Shown: piece after piece, positions 1 to 15,333 of the stretch
Position numbering within the stretch: the stretch's first letter is position 1
Layout: every line of letters starts with the position of its first letter
Assembly: GCF_040515995.1 (NCBI RefSeq)
Contig: NZ_CP159485.1
Location: forward strand, 1 to 64,000
Reading direction: 5' to 3'
Origin: Proteinivorax hydrogeniformans
GTDB taxonomy: Bacteria > Bacillota > Proteinivoracia > Proteinivoracales > Proteinivoracaceae
DNA: 64,000 nucleotides
Notes under the pieces: model-generated
What the model was told of the DNA's origin: nothing
Databases searched by the model: none
Seen by the model: only the letters and a program-made list of their open reading frames with translations
Made by a program: the position numbers and the translations under genes

Positions 1-74
1 TCCACCCCCTTAATTACACTGCAAGTCATTATACCTTAATTTACTCTAAAATGTCAAGTTGTGAATAACTTGTA

Positions 75-434
75 TTATCCCCAAAAAAAATATAATACTG
101 GGGATAAAAAAGAGTAATTTTATTGAAGTCTGTGGATTAATTTGATAAACTATGTGTACTATGTAAAATATCCACAAGTAAATTTTATCAACAGGCTGTG
201 CATAAAGTTGTGGATAAAGTGTCTATATCCTCTTTTGTGGATTCTGTTGATTAGATTATAAAAATTACGTTCTTTCAGTGCTTTGTCTCTTGTGTATAAA
301 TTTTAGTTTCATGTTGATAAGACATAAAATTATATTAACAGTTCACATTAATTCATTGTCAATATTACAATTTGTGTGGATATTTTTTTTGGTTTTATTT
401 ATCCACATATGTTTAATCCACACCGTTTTTAAAT
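75..434. other. oriC: oriC, upstream DnaA-box cluster
   Basis: AT-rich gene-free stretch before dnaA with many 9-mers close to the DnaA box TTATCCACA in both orientations. Examples are 75-83, 99-107 (reverse), 131-139 (reverse), 169-177, 185-193, 209-217 (a perfect reverse box), 245-253, 312-320, 375-383 (reverse), 399-407 (a perfect forward box) and 414-422. DnaA-ATP would bind here to start replication and probably also represses dnaA. Together with the cluster between dnaA and dnaN it forms a bipartite origin as in Bacillus. The first 60 bases show nothing I can name. Confidence 0.88.
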
Positions 435-449
435 TTGGGAGGTTTGTTT

Positions 450-1802
450 ATGAATAACAGCTTAGAGGGTATATGGAAAAAAGTATTAGAACAGTTAGAA
501 AAGAAACTAAGTAAACCAAGCTATGAAACCTGGTTGCAAGGTACATCGGCTATTACGATGTATGATTCTACTTTGGTAGTAGGTGTCCCTAATGATTTTA
601 CAAAAGAATGGCTAGAAAATCGTTATGCTTCTTTAATTTCTGATATATTAGTAAATCTAACAGGAAAAAATCTAGATGTTAACTTTGTGGTCCCTCAAGA
701 AGATACCTTAGAAACCAAAAAAACACCTAAAAAAGTAGAAAAAACTAAACTTGTTCATGAGGATATTACTACCCAACTTAACCCTAAATATACCTTTAAT
801 ACCTTTGTTATCGGTAATAGCAATAGATTTGCTCATGCTGCATCTTTAGCTGTTGCCGAAGCGCCTGCAAAAGCTTACAACCCCCTCTTTATCTACGGTG
901 GGGTTGGTTTAGGGAAGACACATCTTATGAATGCTATTGGTCATTACGTTACTAATCATAATGACCAAGATAAAGTAGTTTATATATCATCAGAAAAATT
1001 TACAAATGAGTTTATTAACGCAATACGAGACAACAAAACTGTTGAGTTTAGGAATAAATATAGAACAGTTGATGTTCTTCTTATTGATGATATTCAGTTT
1101 CTAGCTGGTAAAGAACAAACTCAGGAAGAATTTTTCCATACATTTAATACGCTACATGAAAACAATAAGCAAATTATAATTTCTAGTGATAGGCCGCCGA
1201 AAGAAATCCCTACACTTGAAGACCGTTTAAGATCACGGTTTGAATGGGGATTAATAACTGATATTCAAAAACCTGATCTTGAAACTAGAGAAGCTATTTT
1301 ACGTAAAAAAGCTGAGCTTGAAAAGCTTGATATTCCAAATTCAGTCTTTATGTTTATAGCAAATAAAATCGCCACTAACATTCGTGAATTAGAAGGTGCT
1401 TTAACTAGGGTGATTGCTTTTAGTTCAATGACTGGTCAAGAGGTAACTGTAGAAGTTGCAGAACAAGCTCTAAAAGATATCATACCAGACAACGATAATG
1501 AGGTTATTGATATAGATAAAATACAAAAAAGTATTGCCAAACATTATCAGTTAAAAGTTGAAGATTTAAAAGCAAAAAAAAGAACGCGCTCAGTTTCATA
1601 TCCCCGTCAAATTGCTATGTATCTTTCAAGAGAGCTCACAGACTTCTCTTTGCCTAAAATAGGTGAGGAATTTGGAGGAAGAGATCATACTACTGTTCTT
1701 CACGCCCATGAAAAAATAAAAAAAGATATCAAAGACAATAAAAGTTTTGCTCTAGAAATCGAGAATTTAACAAAAGCTATCAAAGAAGGAAAGTTAGGTT
1801 AA
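450..1802 (+). CDS. dnaA: Chromosomal replication initiator DnaA
   Basis: AAA+ ATPase of 450 aa, the normal length, which binds oriC and opens the duplex. An N-terminal helicase-interaction domain is followed by a short linker. Walker A GGVGLGKT lies at about residues 150-157 and Walker B LLIDDIQF near 211-218. The C-terminal DNA-binding signature [15 protein letters not shown] is near 408-422. I chose the ATG at 450 because GGGAGG (437-442) sits seven bases upstream; the in-frame TTG at 435 overlaps that ribosome site. DnaA boxes flank the gene on both sides, so autoregulation is likely. Confidence 0.98.
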   Translation: MNNSLEGIWKKVLEQLEKKLSKPSYETWLQGTSAITMYDSTLVVGVPNDFTKEWLENRYASLISDILVNLTGKNLDVNFVVPQEDTLETKKTPKKVEKTKLVHEDITTQLNPKYTFNTFVIGNSNRFAHAASLAVAEAPAKAYNPLFIYGGVGLGKTHLMNAIGHYVTNHNDQDKVVYISSEKFTNEFINAIRDNKTVEFRNKYRTVDVLLIDDIQFLAGKEQTQEEFFHTFNTLHENNKQIIISSDRPPKEIPTLEDRLRSRFEWGLITDIQKPDLETREAILRKKAELEKLDIPNSVFMFIANKIATNIRELEGALTRVIAFSSMTGQEVTVEVAEQALKDIIPDNDNEVIDIDKIQKSIAKHYQLKVEDLKAKKRTRSVSYPRQIAMYLSRELTDFSLPKIGEEFGGRDHTTVLHAHEKIKKDIKDNKSFALEIENLTKAIKEGKLG

Positions 1803-1830
1803 CTGTTAGTTGTTTTAATTGTTTTAAAAG

Positions 1831-1903
1831 TTATCCACATGAATATACTCAGTGGGTAATGACTGATAAGTAATGATTTTAACTACTTATCAACTTATCC
1901 ACA
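1831..1903. other. oriC: oriC, dnaA-dnaN intergenic DnaA boxes
   Basis: The 173-bp gap between dnaA and dnaN carries two perfect DnaA boxes, TTATCCACA at 1831-1839 and 1895-1903, and a near match at 1887-1895. The stretch after them (about 1904-1950) is almost pure A/T and is the natural candidate for the duplex-unwinding element. This matches the downstream subregion of the bipartite Bacillus origin. The unwinding role is inferred from position and composition. Confidence 0.85.
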
Positions 1904-1975
1904 GGTACTATTACTAATATTATTATTTCTATAATAAAAAAAATAGAATTATTACACCTTTAAAGGAGGATTATA

Positions 1976-3082
1976 ATGGAGTTTTATTGTTCCCAAGAAG
2001 AATTGTTAGCAGGAATATCTATAACACAACGAGGTATCTCCTCTAAAACTACTATCCAAGTTCTTTCTGGTATTATGCTGAAAGTATCAAACAATCATTT
2101 GTATCTAAAAAGTACTGACCTTGAAATAACCATAGAATATAAGGTCCCGGTTAAGACTGTTACCGAAGGTGAAATTATTTTGCCAGCAAAAATTTTAACT
2201 GATATTGTGAGAAAGATGCCTAAAGAAGAAATACACTTCAGTATGACAGAAGATAAAAATGTTAAGATTAAATCCTCCACCATAGAAATTGATCTAACAG
2301 GAGAAAGTACAGAAGAGTTTCCAAAGTTTCCACAATTACCAGAAGGTAAAATACTAGGCTTATCTGAGTTGAAATTGAAGAACATGTTAAAACAAACAGC
2401 TTTTGCAATCTCTACAGAAGAAAGCAGACCTGTATTAACCGGTGTTCTTTTTGAAATAAAAGGTTCCACTCTTAACTTAATAGCTACAGACGGTCACCGC
2501 TTAGCATACAAAGTTGCAGTGTTAGAAGATGAACCTAAGACACCATTAAAAGTAATTGTGCCTAGAAAGGCAATAACTGAGTTACAAAGAATTCTAGTAG
2601 ATGACGAGGACAATACTATAGATATATATGTAAAAGATTCAATAGTATTCTTTGTTTTTGAAAATGTTATATTTAGTTCTAGAGTAATTGAAGGTAAATT
2701 CCCGCCCTATCAACAAATAATCCCTAGTGATAATAATACTAAGCTAAAGGTAAATACTAAAATTCTACAGACATCTATAGAAAGAGCAGAGCTTTTATCT
2801 AGAGAAGGAGCCCGAAGCTTGGTTAAGTTTAAAATTTCAGATATACTATATCTAACATCAAACACACCGGATTTAGGAAGTTTATCTGAGCAGCTGCCAG
2901 TTGATAAGGAAGGAGAGGACTTAGAGATAGCTTTTAACGCTAAACTAATTACTGATTGCCTAAAAAATATTGATGTTCCTGAGGTTTATCTAGAGTTTAA
3001 CGGTTCCTTTAACCCTTGTTTGATAAAACCTGTTATAGGAGATGATTATTTACATCTTGTTTTACCTATAAGGACAGCATAG
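1976..3082 (+). CDS. dnaN: DNA polymerase III sliding clamp (beta)
   Basis: Beta clamp of 368 aa, full length, which forms a ring around DNA and tethers the replicative polymerase. The three-fold repeated clamp architecture is implied by length and by family-typical stretches such as ATDGHRLA near residues 170-177 and the C-terminal VLPIRTA, where the family usually ends in a hydrophobic -MP(M/V)R- tail. A strong ribosome site AAAGGAGG precedes the ATG. It follows dnaA across the origin boxes, the conserved order in Firmicutes. Confidence 0.97.
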   Translation: MEFYCSQEELLAGISITQRGISSKTTIQVLSGIMLKVSNNHLYLKSTDLEITIEYKVPVKTVTEGEIILPAKILTDIVRKMPKEEIHFSMTEDKNVKIKSSTIEIDLTGESTEEFPKFPQLPEGKILGLSELKLKNMLKQTAFAISTEESRPVLTGVLFEIKGSTLNLIATDGHRLAYKVAVLEDEPKTPLKVIVPRKAITELQRILVDDEDNTIDIYVKDSIVFFVFENVIFSSRVIEGKFPPYQQIIPSDNNTKLKVNTKILQTSIERAELLSREGARSLVKFKISDILYLTSNTPDLGSLSEQLPVDKEGEDLEIAFNAKLITDCLKNIDVPEVYLEFNGSFNPCLIKPVIGDDYLHLVLPIRTA

Positions 3083-3093
3083 GAGTGTTTTAA

Positions 3094-3303
3094 ATGGAAA
3101 AGATAAAGATAACTAGTGATTATATTCAACTGGATCAATTTCTAAAGTATGTTAATTTAGTTGGTTCTGGAGGAGAAGCAAAAATACTAATAAGCGAAGG
3201 TCGAGTTAAGGTTAACGATGCTGTTGAAATGAGAAGAGGTAAAAAACTAAGAACTAATGATATTGTTAGTATTGATGATGAAATCAGCTACTCTATTGAA
3301 TAG
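3094..3303 (+). CDS. yaaA: S4-domain RNA-binding protein YaaA
   Basis: A 69-aa protein made of a single S4 RNA-binding fold (signature around GGEAKILISEGRVKVN, residues 26-41). Its place between dnaN and recF identifies it as the YaaA/RlbA family, which is thought to act in ribosome assembly. It starts 11 bases after dnaN and ends 14 bases before recF, so it is almost certainly in the same operon. The molecular role is known only from relatives and is not clear from sequence. Confidence 0.9.
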   Translation: MEKIKITSDYIQLDQFLKYVNLVGSGGEAKILISEGRVKVNDAVEMRRGKKLRTNDIVSIDDEISYSIE

Positions 3304-3317
3304 GGGAGCTGATTCTC

Positions 3318-4409
3318 ATGTATATAAATAAATTAACCCTTGATAATTTTAGGAACTTTAAAAACAAAACAGTTCTTAACCTTGAAAACAGTGTAAATGT
3401 TTTTGTTGGAGATAATGCCCAGGGAAAAACAAACCTTCTAGAAGCTATACATTTTCTAGCTTTAGGAAAATCTATAACCAATCAAAAAAAAGATGAGTTA
3501 ATTCATTGGGATAAGGATTACTTTTATATAACTTGTACGTATTATAACTCTAAAAGTAACAAGATAGAGGTTGGTTATAACCAAGATAACCGGAAAATTA
3601 TTAAGATTAATAGTGTAGAGCAAAAGAAGTATTCAAGTTTATTAGGGAATATAAATGTTGTTATTTTTTCTCCAGATGACCTTTTACTAATTAAGGGAAG
3701 CCCCTCCTTAAGAAGAAATTTTTTAGATCAAGAAATTTCTCAATTAAGTCCTTACTACAATAACCTAATGACAAATTATAAAAAGGTGCTATTTAACAGA
3801 AATAAAATACTCAAAGAACGGCCTCATCATTTTATGGAGACATTAGACATCTATGATAAACAGTTAGCGGGATTTTCTGAGGAAATTCTTGTAAAGAGAA
3901 TAGATATCATAAGTAAGTTGAAAATTTTAGCAAGATTAACTCATAGAAAACTTACAGATAACACTGAAAACCTAGAAATAAAGTACGCATCTTTTGTGGA
4001 TAATTTAGAGCAAAAGATACCTGAGTTAAAGGTTCATATATATGAGCTTTTTAAACAAAGTCGGGAAAAAGATTTGTATACTAGGCAGACCAATATAGGT
4101 TTACATAGGGATGATATTGAGTTTTACGTAAATGGAAAAGATGTAAAAAAGTATTGTTCACAAGGTCAGCAGAGGACTACCATCTTGTCGTTAAAATTGG
4201 CAGAAATTGAAATGTTTATGTCGCAAAGAGGAACATATCCTATTTTATTATTGGATGATGTTTTTTCTGAACTGGACTATAAACGTAGAAGTTTTTTGTT
4301 AAAAGCTATCAAAGATAAAGTGCAAACTTTTATAACAACAACAGAAAAAGAGCAAGAACTTCTAGGTGCCTTTAAAGTTTTCAACATAAAAAATGGAATG
4401 ATTAAGTAA
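3318..4409 (+). CDS. recF: DNA replication and repair protein RecF
   Basis: SMC-like ATPase of 363 aa that helps load RecA at gapped DNA together with RecO and RecR (recR is also in this window). Walker A GDNAQGKTN is at about residues 31-39, the ABC-type signature SQGQQRTT near 281-288, and Walker B ILLLDDVFSELD near 309-320. The ATG follows AGGGGAG. Position, length and all three ATPase motifs agree with the family. Confidence 0.97.
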   Translation: MYINKLTLDNFRNFKNKTVLNLENSVNVFVGDNAQGKTNLLEAIHFLALGKSITNQKKDELIHWDKDYFYITCTYYNSKSNKIEVGYNQDNRKIIKINSVEQKKYSSLLGNINVVIFSPDDLLLIKGSPSLRRNFLDQEISQLSPYYNNLMTNYKKVLFNRNKILKERPHHFMETLDIYDKQLAGFSEEILVKRIDIISKLKILARLTHRKLTDNTENLEIKYASFVDNLEQKIPELKVHIYELFKQSREKDLYTRQTNIGLHRDDIEFYVNGKDVKKYCSQGQQRTTILSLKLAEIEMFMSQRGTYPILLLDDVFSELDYKRRSFLLKAIKDKVQTFITTTEKEQELLGAFKVFNIKNGMIK

Positions 4410-4421
4410 GGGGGATTTATT

Positions 4422-4709
4422 ATGTTTCTTCATTTAGGCGGAAATATAGTTATATCATTGAAAGGTGTTGTAGGTATTTTTGACTATTCTCTCAATGAAA
4501 CTAGTCAAACTACAAATAATTACTTAAACTTTGAAAAAGACAAAGAAGTAATAAAGATTGCGGAAAATGGTGATTATAAATCTTTTATCATAACTAACAA
4601 TAAGATTTATTTATCCCCCATAGCTACATCCACACTGAAAAAAAGAATTAGCTCTGAAAAATTTATAGATAAAATTAATATTTTACAAGATGATCCCACT
4701 TTAGATTAA
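4422..4709 (+). CDS. remB: RemB-like regulator (DUF370)
   Basis: A 95-aa protein starting MFLHLGGNIVISLKGVVGIFDY, the typical opening of DUF370/RemB (YaaB). In B. subtilis the related RemA is a DNA-binding activator of biofilm matrix and osmoprotection genes; the role of RemB is less clear. It lies 12 bases after recF and before gyrB, exactly as in Bacillus. The tail beyond residue 80 is variable and a little longer than usual. Family assignment is firm, function is inferred. Confidence 0.85.
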   Translation: MFLHLGGNIVISLKGVVGIFDYSLNETSQTTNNYLNFEKDKEVIKIAENGDYKSFIITNNKIYLSPIATSTLKKRISSEKFIDKINILQDDPTLD

Positions 4710-4779
4710 GTAGGTTTGTTGTGCAAAGATATACTAATGACAGTTGAAATTTCAAAATTATTATTCGTTAAGTTTATAG

Positions 4780-6768
<1,989 letters not shown>

Positions 6769-6783
6769 TGAGAGGTGGATTAA

Positions 6784-9225
6784 ATGTTAGAAACAAACAA
6801 TTCGAAAGTATTACCAAGAGATATAAATAGTGAAATGGAACAATCGTACGTTGATTATGCTATGAGTGTTATAGTAGGTAGAGCGCTTCCAGATGTGAGG
6901 GATGGTTTAAAACCAGTACATCGAAGAATTTTATTTGCTATGAATGAATTAAACATAGTTCATAACAAACCACATAAAAAATGTGCGAGAGTAGTTGGGG
7001 AAGTATTAGGTAAATATCATCCCCACGGAGATACAGCTGTATACGATGCATTAGTTAGAATGGCTCAAGACTTTTCTATGAGATACACGTTACTCGATGG
7101 CCATGGAAACTTTGGTTCTATAGATGGAGACGCTGCAGCTGCCATGCGTTATACAGAAGTACGTATGGATAAAATTTCTCAAATGATGTTAGCTGATATC
7201 GAAAAAGAGACAGTTGACTTTAGACTAAATTTTGATGAGTCCTTAGAAGAACCTTGGGTATTGCCATCTAAGATACCTAACCTTTTAGTAAATGGGGCAG
7301 CTGGTATAGCGGTAGGAATGGCTACCAATATACCACCTCATAACCTATCAGAAGTAATTGATGGAGCCGTTTCTTTAATAGACAACCCTGAACTTGAAAT
7401 TAAAGATCTTTTGACAACTATTAAGGGGCCCGACTTTCCTACAGGCGGTATAATTAAAGGTAAAGAAGGAATTAAAAACGCATATAAGACTGGTAGAGGT
7501 GTAATAAAGGTTCAAGGTGAGGTTAAGTACGAAAAATTAAATAATGGTAGAACAAGAATAGTAATTACAGAACTTCCTTACCAAGTTAATAAAGCAAGGC
7601 TTATAGAAAAAATTGCTGATCTTGTAAGAGATAAAAAAATAGAAGGAATTACAGACCTTAGGGATGAGTCTGACCGCAATGGGATGAGAATCGTAATAGA
7701 TATCAGGAAGGATGCGTATCACCAGCATATAACAAATCTATTGTTGAAACATACCCAATTGCAACAAACCTTTGGAATTATAATGCTAGCACTGGTAGAT
7801 AACCAGCCTAAGGTACTTAACTTAAAACAAGTACTAGAGCATTACATAAACCATCAAAGGGACGTCATTACAAGAAGGACAAAATATGATCTTAAAAAAG
7901 CGGAAGCTAAAGCCCATATACTAGAAGGTTTAAAAATAGCTTTAGATAATATTGATGAAGTTATTAAAACAATTAGGGGCTCAGCTAGTGCAGCGCAAGC
8001 AAAAGAAGAGTTGATAAATAGGTTTGCGTTGTCCCAAAAACAAGCCCAGGCTATCCTAGAGATGAGACTACAAAAGTTAACCGGCCTAGAAAGAGAGAAA
8101 ATTGATTCTGATTATAAAGAAGTAATGAATCAAATTACTTACTTTAAGGAGCTGTTAGCAGATACAGGCAAAATCGATGGGGTTATAAAGGAAGAGCTAC
8201 AGCAAGCCAAAGATCAGTTTGGTGATGAAAGAAAAACTAGAATTACTATAGATGAGCAAGAAATTGAATATGAGGACTTGATTGCTCAAGAAGACGTTGT
8301 TGTCACTATCACCCATCAAGGTTATATTAAAAGAATTCCTCTTTCGGCATATAAAAGACAAAAAAGAGGTGGAAAAGGTGTAACTGCTGTTGGCAGCAAA
8401 AACGATGATTTTGTGGAACATCTTTATATCACTTCGTCACACAATCATATAATGTTCTTTACAAATAAAGGTGTTGTATATCGTAAGAAGGTTTATGAGA
8501 TACCAGAGGGTGGAAGGCAAGCTAGAGGAACTGCCCTTGTCAATATTATTCCTATAGATAAAGAAGAACGTATAACAGCAGTTGTACCAATAAAAGAATT
8601 TAAAGAAAATAATTATTTGTTCTTTATCACAAAGCATGGTTATGTAAAAAAGACACAACTTACTGATTTTGACAGTAGCCGTAAAAATGGTTTAATCGCC
8701 CTTACACTTGGGAATGAAGATGAACTAATATCTGCAAAACTTACAGATGGTAAACAAGAGATACTAATTGGAAGTGTACTTGGACAAGGGGTAAGATTTA
8801 AGGAAACAGATGTAAGAAATATGGGAAGAACTGCTAGGGGTGTAAAAGGTATTAACTTAGTTAATAAAGATGAGGTAGTTGATGCAGTTATTGCAGATCC
8901 TTCTTATGATTTATTAACTGTTACCACAAAGGGTTATGGCAAAAGAACAAAGGTTGATGAGTATAGAACTCAAACCAGGGGAGGAAAAGGAATTAAAATA
9001 ATGAACTTAACAGACAAAAATGGTCAACTAGCATCATTAAAAGCTGTTAAGGAAAGCGAAGATATAATGATAGTTAGTAATAAAGGGTATATGACAAGGC
9101 AAGAAGTTAAAGGAATTGGTATATTTGGCAGAACTACTCAGGGCGTAAGACTAGTAAGACTTAATAAAGATGAAAAAGTTGTTGCAGTAGCAAGAGTAGT
9201 TACAGAAGAAGAGGATGAAGAGTAA
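6784..9225 (+). CDS. gyrA: DNA gyrase subunit A
   Basis: Breakage-reunion subunit of gyrase, 813 aa. The catalytic tyrosine is Tyr123 in AAMRYTE. The quinolone-pocket segment reads [11 protein letters not shown], with Thr at the usual Ser/Thr position. The C-terminal beta-pinwheel contains the GyrA box as QKRGGKG, which marks a true gyrase rather than topoisomerase IV. Expressed with gyrB and closed by a strong terminator just before the first rRNA operon. Confidence 0.97.
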   Translation: MLETNNSKVLPRDINSEMEQSYVDYAMSVIVGRALPDVRDGLKPVHRRILFAMNELNIVHNKPHKKCARVVGEVLGKYHPHGDTAVYDALVRMAQDFSMRYTLLDGHGNFGSIDGDAAAAMRYTEVRMDKISQMMLADIEKETVDFRLNFDESLEEPWVLPSKIPNLLVNGAAGIAVGMATNIPPHNLSEVIDGAVSLIDNPELEIKDLLTTIKGPDFPTGGIIKGKEGIKNAYKTGRGVIKVQGEVKYEKLNNGRTRIVITELPYQVNKARLIEKIADLVRDKKIEGITDLRDESDRNGMRIVIDIRKDAYHQHITNLLLKHTQLQQTFGIIMLALVDNQPKVLNLKQVLEHYINHQRDVITRRTKYDLKKAEAKAHILEGLKIALDNIDEVIKTIRGSASAAQAKEELINRFALSQKQAQAILEMRLQKLTGLEREKIDSDYKEVMNQITYFKELLADTGKIDGVIKEELQQAKDQFGDERKTRITIDEQEIEYEDLIAQEDVVVTITHQGYIKRIPLSAYKRQKRGGKGVTAVGSKNDDFVEHLYITSSHNHIMFFTNKGVVYRKKVYEIPEGGRQARGTALVNIIPIDKEERITAVVPIKEFKENNYLFFITKHGYVKKTQLTDFDSSRKNGLIALTLGNEDELISAKLTDGKQEILIGSVLGQGVRFKETDVRNMGRTARGVKGINLVNKDEVVDAVIADPSYDLLTVTTKGYGKRTKVDEYRTQTRGGKGIKIMNLTDKNGQLASLKAVKESEDIMIVSNKGYMTRQEVKGIGIFGRTTQGVRLVRLNKDEKVVAVARVVTEEEDEE

Positions 9226-9226
9226 A

Positions 9227-9270
9227 TAAAATGGAAAGCGGTATTTAAAGCCGCTTTCCATTTTATTTTA
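9227..9270 (+). terminator. Terminator after gyrA
   Basis: AAAATGGAAAGCGG and CCGCTTTCCATTTT form a 14-bp stem around a short loop, followed by more T. It directly follows the gyrA stop and separates gyrase from rRNA transcription. Confidence 0.85.
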
Positions 9271-9288
9271 ACAAGGTTATATATAGCA

Positions 9289-9414
9289 TTGACTTAACAT
9301 AAAACATATGGTAAAGTATATAACTGTTGTCGCACAAACTAGTATTCAAATCATTATTCCTTAAACAAAAGATTTTTAAAAAGTGTTGACATACAATCGA
9401 ATAAATGGTATAGT
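9289..9414 (+). promoter_or_regulatory. Tandem rRNA promoters P1 and P2 (rrn copy 1)
   Basis: P1: TTGACT (9289-9294), 17 bp, TAAAGT (9312-9317). P2: TTGACA (9386-9391), 17 bp, TATAGT (9409-9414). A leader follows with GGTCTTTGAAAATTG at 9451-9465, which resembles the boxA antitermination element of bacterial rRNA leaders. From 9451 onward the leader is identical to that of the second operon. Confidence 0.85.
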
Positions 9415-9556
9415 ATTACTTGTCGCTGAAACACGGCGGCAAACAAATTAGGTCTTTGAAAATTGAACAGCTAATGCAAAAGCCAGTAAGGTTTAAAGTT
9501 AATTTCTTTTTTATTATTTAAGTAAGTTGAGCTAAATTTTAGCTTTTCATAAACTA

Positions 9557-11087
<1,531 letters not shown>

Positions 11088-11196
11088 AGCTTTAACCTCA
11101 AGGTTAGTAGCATAGCTGTTTAATTTTGAAAGACCTAGTCTTTCAACTGATAAGCGATCGTTGAAATCACCCATAAAGAATATGGGGTAAAACTAA

Positions 11197-11219
11197 GAGC
11201 ACCTGCCTTGCAAGCACCA
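11197..11219 (+). pseudogene. tRNA-Ala(TGC) remnant in the 16S-23S spacer
   Basis: GAGCACCTGCCTTGCAAGCA matches the D-arm end and the whole anticodon arm up to the 3' stem of a bacterial tRNA-Ala with anticodon TGC, and is followed directly by CCA. The acceptor and T arms are missing. It lies between two near-repeats of a boxA-like block (GATCGTTGAAAT near 11156, GATCTTTGAAAT at 11232). The second operon has only one such block and no tRNA fragment. I infer that an ancestral spacer carried tRNA-Ala. Confidence 0.65.
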
Positions 11220-11335
11220 TTTTTTATACCGATCTTTGAAATTACCCATAAGGATAAAACTAAGAAGTATCAACCGATCGAGATATAAAAAAGCGTGGTA
11301 GATACAATTTCATTATGTTTAAACGAGAAAAACGA

Positions 11336-14409
<3,074 letters not shown>

Positions 14410-14450
14410 TTAGTTTAGATAATGACTTAGTTTTATTCCTTATGGTAATT

Positions 14451-14570
14451 TATCCAGTGACAAAAGCGAAGAGGATCCACCGGTTCCCATCTCGAACACC
14501 GCAGTTAAGCTCTTCAGCGCCGATGGTACTTGGGGTTTACCCCCTGGAAGAGTAGGACGTCGCTGGGTAC
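14451..14570 (+). rRNA. rrf: 5S ribosomal RNA, copy 1
   Basis: 5S RNA of about 119 nt. CCAGTGAC near the 5' end pairs with GTCGCTGG near the 3' end, and the core GTTAAGCTCTTCAGCGCCGA is the conserved loop region. Ends are approximate. Confidence 0.93.
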
Positions 14571-14572
14571 CT

Positions 14573-14612
14573 TAAAGCACCTAACCATATTATTTGGTTA
14601 AGTGCTTTTTTA
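14573..14612 (+). terminator. Terminator of rrn copy 1
   Basis: AAAGCACCTAACCA and TGGTTAAGTGCTTTTTT form a stem of about 13 bp (one mismatch against the copy 2 version) followed by a T-run. Confidence 0.88.
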
Positions 14613-14750
14613 TTTTTAATGAAAAATTTTATCTGAGGAAGGAATATTTACTTTTTTATTGCATAAGTATATAAGTGGTGTTTTTTTAATAACTTTATAT
14701 TATAGAGCAAAGTAATTTATTAAGGAGTTATTTGCAGATATATCACCTTA

Positions 14751-14797
14751 AATTTACGTAAATTGGGTTTGAGATTGTAACTAACAAAAGGTATAAT
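14751..14797 (+). promoter_or_regulatory. nrdG promoter with adjacent palindrome
   Basis: TTGAGA (14769-14774) and TATAAT (14792-14797) with a 17-bp spacer lie 20 bases before the nrdG start. A perfect 14-bp palindrome AATTTACGTAAATT (14751-14764) ends 4 bases upstream of the -35 and could be an operator. It does not look like an NrdR box. The rest of 14613-14750 is AT-rich and shows nothing else. Confidence 0.65.
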
Positions 14798-14816
14798 TTA
14801 ATTCGGAGTGATTAAC

Positions 14817-15314
14817 ATGAAACTAAAAATAGCGGGCGTGATTCCTGAATCGGTAGTTGATGCTCCTGGGGGTATTAGCTATACTATTTTTGCTCAAGGA
14901 TGTAAGCATCGTTGTAATGGATGCCATAATCCTCAAACTCATAGTTTTGAAGGCGGTAAATGGTTTGATATTGAGGAAGTATTGCAAGATATTTCAGATC
15001 ATCCTTTTACAAAAATAATTACTTTTTCAGGAGGAGACCCATTTTATCAGGCTAAGGAATTTAGTCTTTTATGTAGTAAACTAAAGAGAAAATATAAACT
15101 GGTGGCATACACCGGTTTTTTATTTGAGCAGCTTTTAGCAGATGAAGATAAAAAAGAACTCTTAAAGCATTTAGACCTGCTTATAGATGGTCCGTTTGTT
15201 AAAGAACTGCGAAATGTAGATTTAGACTTTAGAGGTTCTTCAAATCAAAGAATCATTGATGTACAAAAGTCAATCCAAGCTAACCAGGTTTGTTTGTTTA
15301 AGTTAGCTGATTAA
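14817..15314 (+). CDS. nrdG: Anaerobic RNR activating protein NrdG
   Basis: Radical SAM enzyme of 165 aa that makes the glycyl radical on NrdD using a 4Fe-4S cluster and S-adenosylmethionine. The cluster motif CKHRCNGC has cysteines at 29, 33 and 36 with CxxxCxxC spacing; the SAM-contact FSGGDPF is near residue 75. The ATG at 14817 has GGAG about 9 bases upstream; an upstream in-frame GTG at 14808 lies inside that site. It precedes nrdD by 19 bases, a two-gene operon for dNTP synthesis without oxygen. Confidence 0.95.
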   Translation: MKLKIAGVIPESVVDAPGGISYTIFAQGCKHRCNGCHNPQTHSFEGGKWFDIEEVLQDISDHPFTKIITFSGGDPFYQAKEFSLLCSKLKRKYKLVAYTGFLFEQLLADEDKKELLKHLDLLIDGPFVKELRNVDLDFRGSSNQRIIDVQKSIQANQVCLFKLAD

Positions 15315-15333
15315 TACTTAAGGGGGAGATTAA

